This document shows, in pieces, positions 8,207-18,836 of a stretch of 47,953 nt of DNA. The notes beneath the pieces are model-generated. The model was not told the DNA's origin. It saw nothing but the letters and a program-made list of their open reading frames with translations, and did not search any database. Each line of letters opens with the position of its first letter. Positions within the stretch are counted from its first letter, which is position 1. This DNA is from Flavobacteriales bacterium (GTDB lineage: Bacteria; Bacteroidota; Bacteroidia; Flavobacteriales; Schleiferiaceae): NCBI GenBank assembly GCA_012269745.1, contig JAAXJR010000085.1, forward strand, positions 1-47,953, read 5' to 3'. The translations under genes and the position numbers were made by a program.

Positions 8207-10591
8207 TTAGACTGCGCTGACCTTGGCGAATTTTAGTAACAATCTTTTTTCGCCAGCATTGTCAAAGTTGATAATGGCCTTGGCATCTGCGCCTTCGCCT
8301 TCCATGCGGACGACTGTACCTAGACCAAACCTTCCATGTACCACACGTTTTCCTTCGTGTAATTCATTAGGTTTCAGAAAATCGCCATTCATCGCACCAG
8401 CTCCGGCGTTGTTTACCGGAGTCAAGGTTTTCCCTCTCAAGGTAGGCTTTTTAGTCGTGCCCGCTCCGGGACCAATGCTGGCTCCTTTTTTCTGTGAAGC
8501 TGCTGGTTTTCCCCAGTTAGCATTCTTCCCTCTATAAACCGTATTCCCCTTGCTATTACCTGTGCTAGGCCCACCAAAGGCATTATTAAGTGCTGGAGAA
8601 CTGAAACTGGTAGGAGAGAACTCCGGCACTTGAATGTCCAAGAACTTCTCGTCAATCTCGTCAATAAATCTTGAAGGCTCGCAGTCAATCAGCTTGCCCC
8701 ATCGATATCTCGTATGTGCATAGGTCAAATGCGCTCTTTTTTCAGCACGCGTCAGAGCGACATAAAACAATCGACGCTCTTCTTCAAGTTCACTTCGGCT
8801 CCCACTGCTCATCATGCTAGGGAACAGATTCTCCTCGAGCCCCACAATATAAACGTATGGGAACTCCAAACCTTTGGCCAAGTGAATGGTCATCATGCTC
8901 ACTTTTGGAGTGCCGTCATCGACTTCATTATCACGGTCTGTCAAGAGCGCAACATCGGATAGGAAATTTGCCAATGAAGGATCTCCTTCAGCCAATTCCT
9001 TTTGCTGCTCAGTAAAATCCTTTATCCCGTTCAATAATTCTTGTACATTCTCATAGCGAGTCACCCCTTCAGGGGTCTTGTCTTCACCTAATGCCTTGAT
9101 AAGTCCGACACTTTTCGCAACATGAGCGACAACATCAAAAGCATCATGCTGTTTGGCCAAAACGGCAAAGGAATTAATCAATACGGCGAAATCGCTAATC
9201 TTCTTCTGTGTAGGCTTATTGAGACCTGTCGGAACGCTCTGTAATCGTTCACACACCTCCCAAAGGGAAATGCCTTGTGCCTCAGCAGCCAAGGTGAGTT
9301 TTGCTAGGGTAGTAGCCCCAATTCCTCTTGCCGGGTAGTTGATGACCCTCCGAAAAGCTTCCTCGTCTTTTGGATTGATGACCAACCTCAAGTAGGCCAG
9401 TACATCCTTGATCTCCTTTCGTTGGTAAAAGCTCAATCCTCCATATATTTTGTAAGGAATGTTCTTCTTACGCAAAGCATCTTCAAAGCTTCGGCTCTGT
9501 GCATTTGTGCGGTACAGGATGCAGAACTCATCGTGTTTGGCGCCTTCATTCATCGCGGTTTGCCACACGTTGGTCGCTATATAGTTTCCTTCGTCGGTAT
9601 CACTGATGCTCTTGTGCACGACAATCTTCTCGCCGCCACTATTCTGCGTCCATACGTTTTTTTGGATCTGGTCCTTATTTTTTTCAATAATGCTATTCGC
9701 AGCTTGAACGATATTATTGGTTGAACGATAATTCTGTTCCAATTTGAACAGCTTCGTGTCCGGATAGTCCTTCTGGAAATTTAGAATGTTTCGGATGTTC
9801 GCTCCGCGGAAGGCGTAAATAGATTGTGCATCATCGCCCACAATACAAATGTTCTCAAACTTCGCTGCAAGCGCTTTCACTATCAGATACTGACTGTGGT
9901 TAGTATCCTGGTACTCGTCCACAAGTATGTATTTGAACCTATTCTGATACTTCGCAAGAACATCAGGGAACTTGTACATGAGCTCATTGGTCTTCAGCAG
10001 CAAATCGTCAAAATCCATACAGCCCGCTCTAAAGCATCTTTCAGTGTAGGCTTGATAGATCTCTCCAAACATTGGCATTTTTGCAGCGCTGTCTTGCGCC
10101 TGCAGCTCCCCATTTTGGAAGTAAGCCTTTGGCGTAATCAAATTGTTCTTCAGAGACGAAATACGACCTGCTACAGATTTAGCTTTGTATATGTCCTTGT
10201 CAAGATTCTTCTCCTTGATGATATTGGTGATGACTTTCTTACTATCATCGGCATCATAAATGGTGAAGTTTGTGGGGTAGCCTAATTTCTCGGCCTCTAT
10301 CCTGAGAATTCTCGCGAAGATGCTGTGAAAGGTTCCCATCCAAAGGTTCTTGGCTTCACTCTCTCCGACAAGCTTGCCAATACGCTCTTTCATTTCGCGA
10401 GCGGCCTTGTTGGTAAAGGTCAATGAGAGGATGTTGAAGGCATCAACGCCCTTTTCTAAAAGGTAAGCAATTCTAAATGTAAGAACGCGCGTCTTCCCAG
10501 AGCCAGCGCCGGCAATGACCATGACTGGCCCTTCAGTTTGCTCCGCTGCTTTGCGCTGAGCATCGTTCAGTTGTTCGAGAAAATGTGCCAA
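8207..10591 (-). CDS. uvrD: UvrD/PcrA-type ATP-dependent DNA helicase
   Basis: This is a 794-residue superfamily 1A helicase that unwinds DNA 3' to 5', with roles in repair and in removing proteins from DNA. Visible motifs are the Q-motif region LNDAQRKAAE, motif I AGAGSGKT (27-34), motif II VDEYQDTN (224-231), motif III GDDAQSIYAFRGA (252-264), and late motifs including VSMMTIHLAKGLEFPYVYI and VALTRAEKRAHL. After the helicase core comes a low-complexity Gly/Asn/Ser linker, then a C-terminal module starting HEGKRVVHGRFGLGTVV, resembling the Tudor-like domain of PcrA that binds RNA polymerase. PcrA may be the better name. It is first in its unit, 22 bases after the predicted transcription start. 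Confidence 0.96.
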   Translation of the reverse strand: MAHFLEQLNDAQRKAAEQTEGPVMVIAGAGSGKTRVLTFRIAYLLEKGVDAFNILSLTFTNKAAREMKERIGKLVGESEAKNLWMGTFHSIFARILRIEAEKLGYPTNFTIYDADDSKKVITNIIKEKNLDKDIYKAKSVAGRISSLKNNLITPKAYFQNGELQAQDSAAKMPMFGEIYQAYTERCFRAGCMDFDDLLLKTNELMYKFPDVLAKYQNRFKYILVDEYQDTNHSQYLIVKALAAKFENICIVGDDAQSIYAFRGANIRNILNFQKDYPDTKLFKLEQNYRSTNNIVQAANSIIEKNKDQIQKNVWTQNSGGEKIVVHKSISDTDEGNYIATNVWQTAMNEGAKHDEFCILYRTNAQSRSFEDALRKKNIPYKIYGGLSFYQRKEIKDVLAYLRLVINPKDEEAFRRVINYPARGIGATTLAKLTLAAEAQGISLWEVCERLQSVPTGLNKPTQKKISDFAVLINSFAVLAKQHDAFDVVAHVAKSVGLIKALGEDKTPEGVTRYENVQELLNGIKDFTEQQKELAEGDPSLANFLSDVALLTDRDNEVDDGTPKVSMMTIHLAKGLEFPYVYIVGLEENLFPSMMSSGSRSELEEERRLFYVALTRAEKRAHLTYAHTRYRWGKLIDCEPSRFIDEIDEKFLDIQVPEFSPTSFSSPALNNAFGGPSTGNSKGNTVYRGKNANWGKPAASQKKGASIGPGAGTTKKPTLRGKTLTPVNNAGAGAMNGDFLKPNELHEGKRVVHGRFGLGTVVRMEGEGADAKAIINFDNAGEKRLLLKFAKVSAV

Positions 10592-10619
10592 AGGGAGTGC
10601 TGTTAAATTGGACAGTTAA

Positions 10620-10649
10620 CAAAGGTACTTTTATCCATGTTTAAAACAA
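10620..10649 (-). promoter_or_regulatory. Promoter of the uvrD-DUF4290-murA-thioredoxin unit
   Basis: On the minus strand TTG (10649-10647), a 19-base spacer and TACCTTTG (10627-10620) match the Bacteroidota TTTG-N19-TAnnTTTG promoter. The start codon at 10591 lies about 20 bases past the expected transcription start. Confidence 0.7.
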
Positions 10650-10744
10650 GCTAATCTGCAACTCCCAAAGTTGGAATTTTCGACCTCTTTTCAACACCGG
10701 TCGTAATTATTTCAGAACGAGCCAATTATTTTAATTCACAGGGG

Positions 10745-10775
10745 TTTGGTTCTGGAAATAATATCACTACATTTG
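10745..10775 (+). promoter_or_regulatory. Promoter of the ribosomal protein gene cluster
   Basis: TTTG at 10745-10748, a 19-base spacer and TACATTTG at 10768-10775 are a full match to the Bacteroidota promoter pattern. The transcript would start near 10782, about 53 bases before rpsL. Its first bases hold a small CCCC/GGGG stem (10780-10783 with 10791-10794). I see no other promoter of this quality before the terminator at 27591. Confidence 0.8.
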
Positions 10776-10834
10776 CAGTCCCCAAAAAATGGGGTAACTG
10801 ATTATTGGAATAAACTAGAAATCAAAAGGTACGT

Positions 10835-11209
10835 ATGCCAACGATTCAACAGCTTGTAAGAAAAGGTCGCAAACAGATCAAACAAAAGAGTAAATCTGCT
10901 GCGCTGGATTCCTGCCCACAACGCAGGGGTGTATGTACTCGTGTCTACACAACGACGCCGAAAAAACCAAATTCGGCAATGCGTAAGGTGGCAAGGGTGC
11001 GTCTATCAAATGGAAATGAAGTAAATGCCTACATCGGAGGTGAAGGTCACAATCTACAAGAACACAGTATTGTACTGGTTCGTGGTGGTCGTGTAAAAGA
11101 TCTCCCAGGGGTTCGTTACCACATTGTACGTGGTGCCCTCGATACTGCAGGTGTAGACGGAAGAACTCAGCGTCGCTCTAAGTACGGTGCTAAGAGACCT
11201 AAGAAATAA
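10835..11209 (+). CDS. rpsL: 30S ribosomal protein S12
   Basis: S12 shapes the decoding centre and controls fidelity. The 124-residue protein is of usual length with the conserved stretches [16 protein letters not shown] and [13 protein letters not shown]. Lysines 43 and 88, whose substitution gives streptomycin resistance in other bacteria, are both present, so the wild-type form is predicted. It is the first gene of the cluster. AAAGG about ten bases before the ATG is one of the few purine-rich leaders here. Confidence 0.99.
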   Translation: MPTIQQLVRKGRKQIKQKSKSAALDSCPQRRGVCTRVYTTTPKKPNSAMRKVARVRLSNGNEVNAYIGGEGHNLQEHSIVLVRGGRVKDLPGVRYHIVRGALDTAGVDGRTQRRSKYGAKRPKK

Positions 11210-11231
11210 ACACACTTCTAGATAAGAACTC

Positions 11232-11699
11232 ATGAGAAAAGCAAGAGCTAAAAAACGCCCGTTACTACCGGATCCTAAATTCAACGATACGCTAGTAACC
11301 CGTTTTGTAAACAACTTGATGTTGGACGGTAAAAAGTCTATCGCATTCAACATCTTCTATGATGCAATCGACATTGTTTCTGAAAAAACAGAAGGCAACG
11401 GTCTAGAAGTATGGAAAGAAGCACTTAACAACGTTATGCCACACGTAGAGGTTCGCTCTCGTCGTGTTGGTGGTGCTAACTTCCAAATCCCAATGCAGGT
11501 TCGTCCAGAGCGTAAAATCACGCTAGGTATGAAGTGGATGATCACTTATGCACGTGGTCGTAACGAGCGTTCTATGGCGCAGAAATTGGCTGCTGAGATC
11601 ATCGCTGCTTCTAAGGAAGAAGGTGCTGCAGTTAAGAAGCGTACTGAAGTACACCGTATGGCTGAAGCAAACAAAGCATTCTCTCACTTTAGATTCTAA
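11232..11699 (+). CDS. rpsG: 30S ribosomal protein S7
   Basis: S7 is the primary 16S 3'-domain binder, organises the 30S head and contacts the E-site tRNA. The 155-residue product starts MRKARAKKR and contains the signature [12 protein letters not shown] and the hairpin region [19 protein letters not shown]. It lies 22 bases after rpsL and 11 bases before fusA, in str-operon order. Confidence 0.99.
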   Translation: MRKARAKKRPLLPDPKFNDTLVTRFVNNLMLDGKKSIAFNIFYDAIDIVSEKTEGNGLEVWKEALNNVMPHVEVRSRRVGGANFQIPMQVRPERKITLGMKWMITYARGRNERSMAQKLAAEIIAASKEEGAAVKKRTEVHRMAEANKAFSHFRF

Positions 11700-11710
11700 T
11701 AGACGATATC

Positions 11711-13816
11711 ATGGCAAAAGGAAATAGAGATTTAACGTACACTCGTAATATTGGTATTGCAGCTCACATTGATGCTGGTAAGACCACTACTACTGAGCGT
11801 ATTCTTTACTACACAGGGGTAAGTCACAAGATTGGTGAGGTACACGACGGTGCCGCTACTATGGACTGGATGGAGCAAGAGCAAGAGCGTGGTATTACCA
11901 TTACTTCTGCTGCAACCCACTGTAACTGGCCTTACAACGGTCAAAATTATGCGATCAACATTATTGATACTCCAGGACACGTTGACTTTACTGTTGAGGT
12001 AGAGCGTTCATTGCGTGTATTGGACGGTGTTGTTGCATTGTTCTCAGCGGTTGATGGTGTTGAGCCTCAATCTGAAACTGTATGGCGTCAAGCGGACAAG
12101 TACCGCGTACCACGTCTAGGTTTCGTTAACAAGATGGACCGTCAAGGTTCTGACTTCTTCAACGTATGTCGTCAAGTTAAAGAGATGTTGGGTGGTAACC
12201 CAGTAGCTCTTCAAGTACCAATTGGTGACGAGATGGACTTTAAAGGAGTGGTTGATTTGATCAGCAAAAAAGCTATCGTTTGGAACGAGGCTGATATGGG
12301 GATGACTTACGAGGAAATCGAAATCCCTGCAGAATTGGCTGATACTGTAGACGAGAAGCGTGCTGAACTTATCGAAGCTGTTGCTGAATACGACGAGAAC
12401 TTGATGGAGAAATTCTTCGAGGACGAGGACAGCATCACTGAAGATGAAATCATTGCTGCTCTTCGCGCTGCAACCATCGATATGAGCATCATTCCTATGA
12501 TGTGTGGTTCTGCGTTTAAGAACAAAGGTGTTCAGGCTATGTTGGACGCAGTTATGCGTTACTTGCCTTCTCCGCTTGATGTAGAAGCAATCGAAGGTAC
12601 TAACCCAGATACTGGTGATGCAGATACACGTAAGCCATCTGTTGAAGAGCCATTCTCTGCTTTGGCATTTAAGATCGCAACTGACCCATTTGTTGGTCGT
12701 TTGTGTTTCTTCCGTGTTTACTCTGGTAACTTAGATGCAGGTTCTTACGTTAAGAACACTCGTTCAGGTAAAAAAGAGCGTATCTCACGTATCTTCCAGA
12801 TGCACTCGAACAAACAACAACCGATTGATGCTATCTCAGCAGGTGATATCGGTGCAGGTGTTGGTTTCAAAGATATCCGTACTGGTGATACTCTTTGTGA
12901 CGAGAAAGCACCTATCGTACTTGAATCTATGACTTTCCCAGAGCCAGTAATTGGTATCGCAGTTGAGCCTAAGTCTAAGGCTGACGTTGATAAGATGGGT
13001 ACTGCTCTTGCTAAGCTTTCTGAAGAGGATCCAACATTCCGTGTTCAGACTGATGAAGCTTCAGGTCAGACTATCATCTCAGGTATGGGTGAGCTTCACT
13101 TGGATATTTTGATCGATCGTATGAAGCGTGAGTTCAAAGTAGAGGTGAACGTAGGTGAGCCACAAGTAGAGTACAAAGAAGCATTGAACGGCACTGCTAA
13201 CCACCGTGAGGTTTACAAGAAACAAACGGGTGGTCGTGGTAAGTTCGCAGATATCATCTTCGACATCTCTCCAGTTGATGCTGACTTCGAAGGCGAAGGT
13301 CTTCAGTTCGTTAACGAGGTGAAAGGTGGTAACGTACCAAAAGAATTCATCCCTTCTGTAGAGAACGGTTTCAAAGCTGCTATGGGCAACGGTCCATTGG
13401 CTGGCTTTAACGTAGACTCTGTAAAAGTTGTATTGAAAGACGGTTCTTTCCACCCTGTGGATTCTGATCAGTTGTCTTTCGAACTTGCAGCTAAGCTTGG
13501 TTTCAAGGAGAGTGCTAAGAAAGCATCTCCAGTTATCATGGAGCCAATCATGAAGTTGGAAGTTGTAACTCCAGAGGAGTACATGGGTGATATCGTTGGT
13601 GATTTGAACCGTCGTCGTGGTCAAGTAAACGATATGTCTGATCGTAACAACGCTAAGGTTGTTAAGGCTGATGTGCCTCTATCAGAGATGTTCGGTTACG
13701 TGACAACATTGCGTACGTTGAGTTCAGGTCGTGCAGCATCTACTATGGTGTTCTCGCACTACGCTGAAACCCCATCGAACATTTCAGAGAAAGTAATCGA
13801 AGAATCAAAAGCTTAA
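11711..13816 (+). CDS. fusA: Elongation factor G
   Basis: EF-G is the GTPase that drives translocation of tRNA and mRNA and, with RRF, ribosome recycling. The 701-residue length is standard. The GTP-binding motifs are [13 protein letters not shown] (G1), RGITITSA (G2), DTPGHVDF (G3) and NKMDRQG (G4). The downstream domains include GMGELHLDI and the domain V region near VTPEEYMGD. The next gene is rpsJ: tuf, which follows fusA in E. coli, is absent here and must be elsewhere. Codon use is strongly biased, as expected of a highly expressed gene, and produces long antisense ORFs that I do not regard as genes. Confidence 0.99.
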   Translation: MAKGNRDLTYTRNIGIAAHIDAGKTTTTERILYYTGVSHKIGEVHDGAATMDWMEQEQERGITITSAATHCNWPYNGQNYAINIIDTPGHVDFTVEVERSLRVLDGVVALFSAVDGVEPQSETVWRQADKYRVPRLGFVNKMDRQGSDFFNVCRQVKEMLGGNPVALQVPIGDEMDFKGVVDLISKKAIVWNEADMGMTYEEIEIPAELADTVDEKRAELIEAVAEYDENLMEKFFEDEDSITEDEIIAALRAATIDMSIIPMMCGSAFKNKGVQAMLDAVMRYLPSPLDVEAIEGTNPDTGDADTRKPSVEEPFSALAFKIATDPFVGRLCFFRVYSGNLDAGSYVKNTRSGKKERISRIFQMHSNKQQPIDAISAGDIGAGVGFKDIRTGDTLCDEKAPIVLESMTFPEPVIGIAVEPKSKADVDKMGTALAKLSEEDPTFRVQTDEASGQTIISGMGELHLDILIDRMKREFKVEVNVGEPQVEYKEALNGTANHREVYKKQTGGRGKFADIIFDISPVDADFEGEGLQFVNEVKGGNVPKEFIPSVENGFKAAMGNGPLAGFNVDSVKVVLKDGSFHPVDSDQLSFELAAKLGFKESAKKASPVIMEPIMKLEVVTPEEYMGDIVGDLNRRRGQVNDMSDRNNAKVVKADVPLSEMFGYVTTLRTLSSGRAASTMVFSHYAETPSNISEKVIEESKA

Positions 13817-13828
13817 TAATAGACTACA

Positions 13829-14134
13829 ATGAGTCAAAAAATTCGCATCAAGCTTAAGTCTTACGACCACAACTTAGTAGATAAGTCTGCTGAGAAAATC
13901 GTTAAGACAGTGAAGAGTACTGGCGCAGTTGTTAACGGTCCTATTCCGTTACCAACGAACAAGCGCATTTACACGGTGCTCCGCTCACCTCACGTAAACA
14001 AGAAATCACGCGAGCAGTTCCAACTTAGCAATTACAAGCGTTTGTTGGATATCTACTCTTCTTCTTCAAAGACAATTGACGCTTTGATGAAGCTAGAGTT
14101 GCCAAGTGGTGTAGAAGTAGAAATCAAGGTCTAA
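13829..14134 (+). CDS. rpsJ: 30S ribosomal protein S10 (NusE)
   Basis: S10 belongs to the 30S head and, as NusE, joins transcription antitermination complexes. The 101-residue protein is of normal length, with the conserved core [19 protein letters not shown] and [20 protein letters not shown]. It begins 12 bases after fusA with no terminator or promoter between, so the str and S10 blocks form one transcription unit. Confidence 0.99.
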   Translation: MSQKIRIKLKSYDHNLVDKSAEKIVKTVKSTGAVVNGPIPLPTNKRIYTVLRSPHVNKKSREQFQLSNYKRLLDIYSSSSKTIDALMKLELPSGVEVEIKV

Positions 14135-14164
14135 CAGTAGACTAAACATTAAATTCCAGAAAAC

Positions 14165-14782
14165 ATGCCAGGATTAATTGGTAAAAAAGTCGGAATGACC
14201 AGCATTTTCAGCCCAGAGGGAAAGAACTTGCCATGTACTGTACTAGAAGTAGGTCCATGTGTAGTGACTCAGGTGAAAACTGAAGATGTCGATGGTTACA
14301 ATGCAATCCAACTAGGTTGGGGAGAGGCAAAGGATAAGAACACCTCTAAAGCATTGCAAGGGCACGTACAGAAAGCAGGTACCTCTGCCAAAAGAAAATT
14401 AGTAGAATTCACAGACTTCGAAGAGGAGCTACAGTTGGGTCAAGTACTTACTGTTGATTTATTCGAGGAAGGCGGCTTCGTAGATGTAGTCGGTACTTCT
14501 AAGGGTAAAGGTTTCCAGGGTGTTGTTAAGCGTCACGGCTTTGCAGGTGTGGGTCAAGCGACTCATGGTCAGCACAACCGTCTACGTGCACCTGGTTCGA
14601 TTGGTGCGGGTTCAGATCCATCTCGTGTATTCAAGGGTATGCGTATGGCTGGTCGCATGGGTGGCAAGCGTGCAAAAGTTCAGAACCTTCAGGTTTTGAA
14701 AGTAGATGCTGAGAAAAACTTGCTCGTAGTTAAAGGTTCCGTTCCAGGAGCTAAGAATTCAACTGTAATTATTGAGAAGTAA
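14165..14782 (+). CDS. rplC: 50S ribosomal protein L3
   Basis: L3 starts 50S assembly and reaches towards the peptidyl-transferase centre. The 205-residue protein starts [15 protein letters not shown], has the loop [18 protein letters not shown] (with the Gln that PrmB methylates in E. coli) and the segment [17 protein letters not shown]. Its TAA shares an A with the rplD ATG (TAATG), suggesting coupled translation. Confidence 0.99.
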   Translation: MPGLIGKKVGMTSIFSPEGKNLPCTVLEVGPCVVTQVKTEDVDGYNAIQLGWGEAKDKNTSKALQGHVQKAGTSAKRKLVEFTDFEEELQLGQVLTVDLFEEGGFVDVVGTSKGKGFQGVVKRHGFAGVGQATHGQHNRLRAPGSIGAGSDPSRVFKGMRMAGRMGGKRAKVQNLQVLKVDAEKNLLVVKGSVPGAKNSTVIIEK

Positions 14783-15408
14783 TGGAATTCAAGGTAGTAG
14801 ATATCAACGGTAAAGAAACCGGCAAAAGCGTTAAGTTAAACGCTTCTGTATTTGGCATCGAGCCGAATGAGCACAGCATTTACTTGGACGTGAAGCAATT
14901 CTTGGCGAACGCACGTCAGGGTACGCACAAGTCTAAAGAAAGAGGTGAGATCAACCGTACGACTAAGAAGCACCACAAGCAAAAAGGTACTGGTGGCGCT
15001 CGTGCAGGTTCTATGCGTTCTCCTATCCAGCGTGGTGGTGGTACTGTATTCGGTCCACGTCCTCGTAACTACGGATTTAAGTTGAACAAAAAGGTGAAGC
15101 AATTGGCTCGTCGTTCAGCACTTTCTATCAAGGCAAAAGGTGATGCACTTACTGTAGTAGAGAACTTCACTTTTGAAGCTCCTAAGACAAAGTCATTCTT
15201 GTCAGTGCTTAGTGCGCTGGGCCTCAGCGAGAAAAAGTCACTGTTCGTAGTAGGTGATTACGATAAAAATGTATATTTGTCATCCCGCAATTTAACAGGG
15301 GTGAAAGTTGTAAACTCCTCAGAATTAAGCACTTACGATATTATGAATGCTTCAGCAGTGGTAATGTCAGAGGGTGCAGTTGAGAAAGTAACAGCCATTT
15401 TAAGCTAA
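14782..15408 (+). CDS. rplD: 50S ribosomal protein L4
   Basis: L4 lines the narrow part of the peptide exit tunnel; in E. coli it also represses its own operon. The 208-residue protein has the tunnel loop with GARAGSMRSPIQRGGGTVFG and a typical alpha/beta globular domain ending VEKVTAILS. It overlaps rplC by one base. No E. coli-like S10 leader precedes this block, so L4 autoregulation of that type is not supported here. Confidence 0.98.
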   Translation: MEFKVVDINGKETGKSVKLNASVFGIEPNEHSIYLDVKQFLANARQGTHKSKERGEINRTTKKHHKQKGTGGARAGSMRSPIQRGGGTVFGPRPRNYGFKLNKKVKQLARRSALSIKAKGDALTVVENFTFEAPKTKSFLSVLSALGLSEKKSLFVVGDYDKNVYLSSRNLTGVKVVNSSELSTYDIMNASAVVMSEGAVEKVTAILS

Positions 15409-15415
15409 TTGAGCT

Positions 15416-15706
15416 ATGAGTATTTTGATTAAACCGATCATTACAGAGAAAGCAACTGCACAAAGCGAAGACTTAAATGTGTACGCTTTTGAGGTAGCTC
15501 GTTCTGCTAATAAAGTTGAAATTAAGAAAGCCGTAGAGGAGTTCTACGGTGTTAATGTTGAAACCGTTCGCACTGCAATTGTGCCTGCTAAATTCCAAAC
15601 TAAGTACACAAAAGCTGGTTTGGTTCGCGGTAGAAAGCCAGCTTACAAAAAAGCCTTAGTGAAGGTAGTAAGCGGTGAAACAATTGATCTCTACGGTAAT
15701 ATTTAA
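15416..15706 (+). CDS. rplW: 50S ribosomal protein L23
   Basis: L23 sits at the tunnel exit and docks trigger factor and SRP. The 96-residue protein opens with the family signature [10 protein letters not shown] and contains the loop [20 protein letters not shown]. It lies 7 bases after rplD and 5 bases before rplB. Confidence 0.98.
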   Translation: MSILIKPIITEKATAQSEDLNVYAFEVARSANKVEIKKAVEEFYGVNVETVRTAIVPAKFQTKYTKAGLVRGRKPAYKKALVKVVSGETIDLYGNI

Positions 15707-15711
15707 ATCCA

Positions 15712-16536
15712 ATGGGTGTAAAGAAATTAAAACCGATTACTCCTGGGCAGCGTTTCCGCGTAGTCAACGACTTTGAGCAAGTTACGGCAGCGAGACCTGA
15801 GAAGAGCCTTGTAAAAGGTAAAACCAAGAGTGGTGGCCGTAACAACCAAGGACGTATGACAATGCGTTACGTAGGTGGTGGTCACAAGCAAAAAGTTCGT
15901 TCAGTAGACTTCAAGCGCGACAAGTTTGGCGTGCCAGCTACTGTAAAAGCAATCGAATACGATCCACTACGTTCAGCGTACCTCATGTTGTTGGTATATG
16001 CTGACGGTGAGAAGCGTTACTCAGTTGCGGTTAATGGTGTTAAAGTAGGTGATGTCCTAGTTAGTGGTGAAGGTTCTGCTCCAGAAGTAGGGAACGCGCT
16101 GTTTTTAGGTGATATCCCACTAGGTACCATTATCTCAAACATCGAAATGCGTCCAGGTCAAGGAGCGATCATCGCTCGTTCGGCTGGTACTTTCGCGCAG
16201 CTTGTTGCTCGTGAGGGTAAGTATGCAATTGTGAAGTTGCCTTCAGGTGAGACTCGTATGATTCTCACAACTTGTATGGCTACTATCGGTACTGTAAGTA
16301 ACTCGGAGCACATGCTTCAAGTTAGCGGTAAAGCCGGTCGTAGCAGATGGCAAGGTCGTCGTCCACGTGTACGTGGTGTAGTTATGAACCCAGTTGATCA
16401 CCCAATGGGTGGTGGTGAAGGTCGTGCGTCAGGGGGTCACCCACGTTCGCGCAACGGTATTCCAGCGAAGGGTTACAAAACTCGTGCGCCTAAGAAGGCT
16501 ACTAATAAGTATATCATCGAACGTAGAAAGAAATAA
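15712..16536 (+). CDS. rplB: 50S ribosomal protein L2
   Basis: L2 is needed for subunit association and peptidyl-transferase function. The 274-residue product has normal length, the N-terminal motif [19 protein letters not shown], and the C-terminal loop [20 protein letters not shown] with the functionally important His. Confidence 0.99.
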   Translation: MGVKKLKPITPGQRFRVVNDFEQVTAARPEKSLVKGKTKSGGRNNQGRMTMRYVGGGHKQKVRSVDFKRDKFGVPATVKAIEYDPLRSAYLMLLVYADGEKRYSVAVNGVKVGDVLVSGEGSAPEVGNALFLGDIPLGTIISNIEMRPGQGAIIARSAGTFAQLVAREGKYAIVKLPSGETRMILTTCMATIGTVSNSEHMLQVSGKAGRSRWQGRRPRVRGVVMNPVDHPMGGGEGRASGGHPRSRNGIPAKGYKTRAPKKATNKYIIERRKK

Positions 16537-16547
16537 TCTGAAAGTAT

Positions 16548-16814
16548 ATGGCACGTTCGCTTAAAAAAGGACCTTATATCCACTACAAACTAGAAAAGAA
16601 AGTTCTAGCTAATGTTGAGAGTGGAAAGAACACAGTGATCAAGACATGGTCACGCGCTTCAATGATTTCTCCGGATTTCGTTGGTCAGACAATCGGTGTT
16701 CACAATGGAAAAACATTTGTACCAGTATATGTGACTGAAAACATGGTAGGTCACAAACTGGGTGAATTTTCACCGACGCGTAACTTCCGCGGTCACGGTA
16801 AGAATAAGAAATAA
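16548..16814 (+). CDS. rpsS: 30S ribosomal protein S19
   Basis: S19 forms the tip of the 30S head with S13. The 88-residue protein starts [11 protein letters not shown] and carries the conserved [17 protein letters not shown] near the C-terminus. It lies 11 bases after rplB and 5 before rplV. Confidence 0.99.
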   Translation: MARSLKKGPYIHYKLEKKVLANVESGKNTVIKTWSRASMISPDFVGQTIGVHNGKTFVPVYVTENMVGHKLGEFSPTRNFRGHGKNKK

Positions 16815-16819
16815 TAGAG

Positions 16820-17218
16820 ATGGGAGCTAGAAAAAGACAAGCAGCTGAAGCGCTCAAGGCAGCGAAGAAAGCAATTGCGATTGCCAAGCTTAATGATTGC
16901 CCAACGTCTCCACGTAAAATGCGTTTGGTTGCTGACCAAATTCGTGGTGTAGAAGTTGAGAAGGCATTGGCCATCTTGAAGTACAGTCCGAAAGAGGCTT
17001 CTATTCGTTTGGAGAAACTATTGTTAAGTGCAATTGCAAACTGGCAAGCAAAAAACGAAGGAGCGAATCTAGAAGAGGCTGGGTTGGTAGTTAAAGAGAT
17101 TAGTGTTGACGGTGGTCGTATGCTTAAGCGCATTCAGGCTGCACCTCAAGGTCGCGCGCACCGCATTCGCAAGCGCAGCAACCACGTTACATTAATCGTA
17201 GGTAGTAAAGAATCATAA
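16820..17218 (+). CDS. rplV: 50S ribosomal protein L22
   Basis: L22 is a tunnel-wall protein; its extended hairpin is a site of macrolide resistance in other bacteria. The 132-residue protein has [17 protein letters not shown] and the C-terminal beta hairpin region ending [16 protein letters not shown]. It has about 20 extra N-terminal residues (Ala/Lys-rich) compared with the 110-residue E. coli protein. Confidence 0.98.
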   Translation: MGARKRQAAEALKAAKKAIAIAKLNDCPTSPRKMRLVADQIRGVEVEKALAILKYSPKEASIRLEKLLLSAIANWQAKNEGANLEEAGLVVKEISVDGGRMLKRIQAAPQGRAHRIRKRSNHVTLIVGSKES

Positions 17219-17228
17219 TCAGGGAAAG

Positions 17229-17933
17229 ATGGGACAAAAAACCAACCCTATTGGCAATAGACTAGGTATCATCCGCGGCTGGGACAGTCAGTGGTACGGA
17301 GGTCGTAACTACGGTGAGAAGATCGCTGAAGATGCTAAGATTAGAAATTACTTGTACGCACGTCTAACAAAGGCGAGCATCAGTAGAATTATTATTGAGC
17401 GCACTCTGCGTCTTGTAACTGTTACTATTACAACTGCTCGTCCAGGTGTAATCATCGGTAAAGGTGGTCAGGAAGTAGATAAGTTGAAAGAAGAGTTGAA
17501 GAAGCTTACCGGTAAGGAAGTACAAATCAACATCTATGAGATTAAGCGTCCTGAATTGGATGCTAAGCTTGTAGCAGATTCAATTGCTCGTCAGATTGAA
17601 GGTCGTGTAAGCCACCGTCGTGCGATTAAAATGGCAATCAGCGCTGCTATGCGTATGGGTGCAGAAGGAATCAAAGTTTTGATTTCTGGTCGTGTGAATG
17701 GTGCTGAAATGGCTCGTTCTGAGATGTACAAGGACGGTCGTACTCCATTGAGTACTTTCCGTGCAGATATTGATTATCACTTGAGTGAAGCACATACGAC
17801 TTACGGTCGTCTTGGTATCAAGGTGTGGATCATGAAAGGTGAAGTTTATGGTAAGCGTGATCTAAGCAACCAGTTAGGTTCTACTAAGTCTGGTGGTGGC
17901 CGTGGCCGTGGTAAGCGCAACAACCGCAAATAA
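17229..17933 (+). CDS. rpsC: 30S ribosomal protein S3
   Basis: S3 lines the mRNA entry channel and contributes helicase activity with S4 and S5. The 234-residue protein starts [14 protein letters not shown], has the KH domain motif [14 protein letters not shown], and ends in a Gly/Arg-rich tail ([14 protein letters not shown]). It lies 10 bases after rplV. Confidence 0.99.
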   Translation: MGQKTNPIGNRLGIIRGWDSQWYGGRNYGEKIAEDAKIRNYLYARLTKASISRIIIERTLRLVTVTITTARPGVIIGKGGQEVDKLKEELKKLTGKEVQINIYEIKRPELDAKLVADSIARQIEGRVSHRRAIKMAISAAMRMGAEGIKVLISGRVNGAEMARSEMYKDGRTPLSTFRADIDYHLSEAHTTYGRLGIKVWIMKGEVYGKRDLSNQLGSTKSGGGRGRGKRNNRK

Positions 17934-17942
17934 TATTAAGAG

Positions 17943-18362
17943 ATGTTACAGCCAAAACGCACAAAGCACAGAAAAGTCTTTAAAGGCAAAATGAAGGGTA
18001 ACGCTCAACGTGGAGCTCAGTTGACTTACGGTTCTTACGGACTAAAGTCATTGGATTCTAAGTGGATTACTGCTCGTCAGATTGAGGCAGCTCGTATCGC
18101 AGCTACTCGTTACATGAAGCGTGAAGGTCAGATGTGGATTAGAATTTTCCCTGACAAGCCGATCACGAAGAAACCACTAGAGGTACGTATGGGTAAAGGT
18201 AAAGGTGGTGTAGAATACTACGCTGCAGTTGTTAAGCCAGGTCGTATCATGTTTGAGATGGACGGTATTCCACTAGAGGTAGCACAAGAAGCATTGCGTC
18301 TTGCTGCTCAAAAGCTTCCAGTACGTACCAAGTTTGTAATCCGTAGAGACCTACAAGGCTAA
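17943..18362 (+). CDS. rplP: 50S ribosomal protein L16
   Basis: L16 is a late-assembly protein beside the A-site tRNA elbow. The 139-residue protein starts [19 protein letters not shown] and has the conserved [20 protein letters not shown]. The length is that of the family. Confidence 0.99.
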   Translation: MLQPKRTKHRKVFKGKMKGNAQRGAQLTYGSYGLKSLDSKWITARQIEAARIAATRYMKREGQMWIRIFPDKPITKKPLEVRMGKGKGGVEYYAAVVKPGRIMFEMDGIPLEVAQEALRLAAQKLPVRTKFVIRRDLQG

Positions 18363-18373
18363 TAAAGTAAGTC

Positions 18374-18568
18374 ATGAAGTACAACGAGATTAAAGAATTG
18401 ACCACTGCTGAATTGGCAGAGCGTCTTGCTGAAGAAAAAGCAAACTACACGAATATGAAGTTGACTCACACTTTGAGTCCTTTGGAGAACCCATTGCAGA
18501 TTCGTGCAGCTAGAAGAACAATTGCTCGATTGAGCACTGAATTGAGCGCTCGCTCAGCTGAAGAATAA
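18374..18568 (+). CDS. rpmC: 50S ribosomal protein L29
   Basis: L29 is a small helical-hairpin protein near the tunnel exit beside L23. The 64-residue product has [18 protein letters not shown] and a second helix with [14 protein letters not shown], as in the family. It lies between rplP and rpsQ with gaps of 11 and 5 bases. Confidence 0.97.
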   Translation: MKYNEIKELTTAELAERLAEEKANYTNMKLTHTLSPLENPLQIRAARRTIARLSTELSARSAEE

Positions 18569-18573
18569 GTATC

Positions 18574-18834
18574 ATGGAGAATACAAGAAACTTGCGTAAA
18601 GAGCGTATCGGCGTAGTAGCTAGCAATAAGATGGATAAGTCTGTTGTAGTGAAAGTTGAGCGTAAAGTAAAGCACCCTAAGTACGGTAAGTTCGTAAAGT
18701 TCACGAGCAAATTCCACGCTCATGATGAAGCAAACGACTGTAATACTGGGGACACAGTAAGAATTATGGAAACTAGACCACTTTCTAAGACGAAGAACTG
18801 GAGAGTTGTTGAAGTTATCGAAAGAGCTAAATAA
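18574..18834 (+). CDS. rpsQ: 30S ribosomal protein S17
   Basis: S17 is an early-binding OB-fold protein of the 30S body. The 86-residue product has the signature [19 protein letters not shown] and [16 protein letters not shown]. Only 2 bases separate it from rplN. Confidence 0.99.
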   Translation: MENTRNLRKERIGVVASNKMDKSVVVKVERKVKHPKYGKFVKFTSKFHAHDEANDCNTGDTVRIMETRPLSKTKNWRVVEVIERAK

Positions 18835-18836
18835 TC

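Noticed and set aside
10780-10794. CCCC-N7-GGGG hairpin as a terminator or riboswitch
   Set aside because: The stem is only four pairs without a T-run. It may matter at the 5' end of the rpsL transcript but cannot be called a regulatory RNA.
13079-13624. Open frame of 181 codons antisense to fusA
   Set aside because: It lies wholly inside fusA, has no recognisable domain, and arises from the strong codon bias of a highly expressed gene.
16639-17133. Open frame of 164 codons antisense to rpsS-rplV
   Set aside because: It is a shadow of two certain genes, with no family resemblance.
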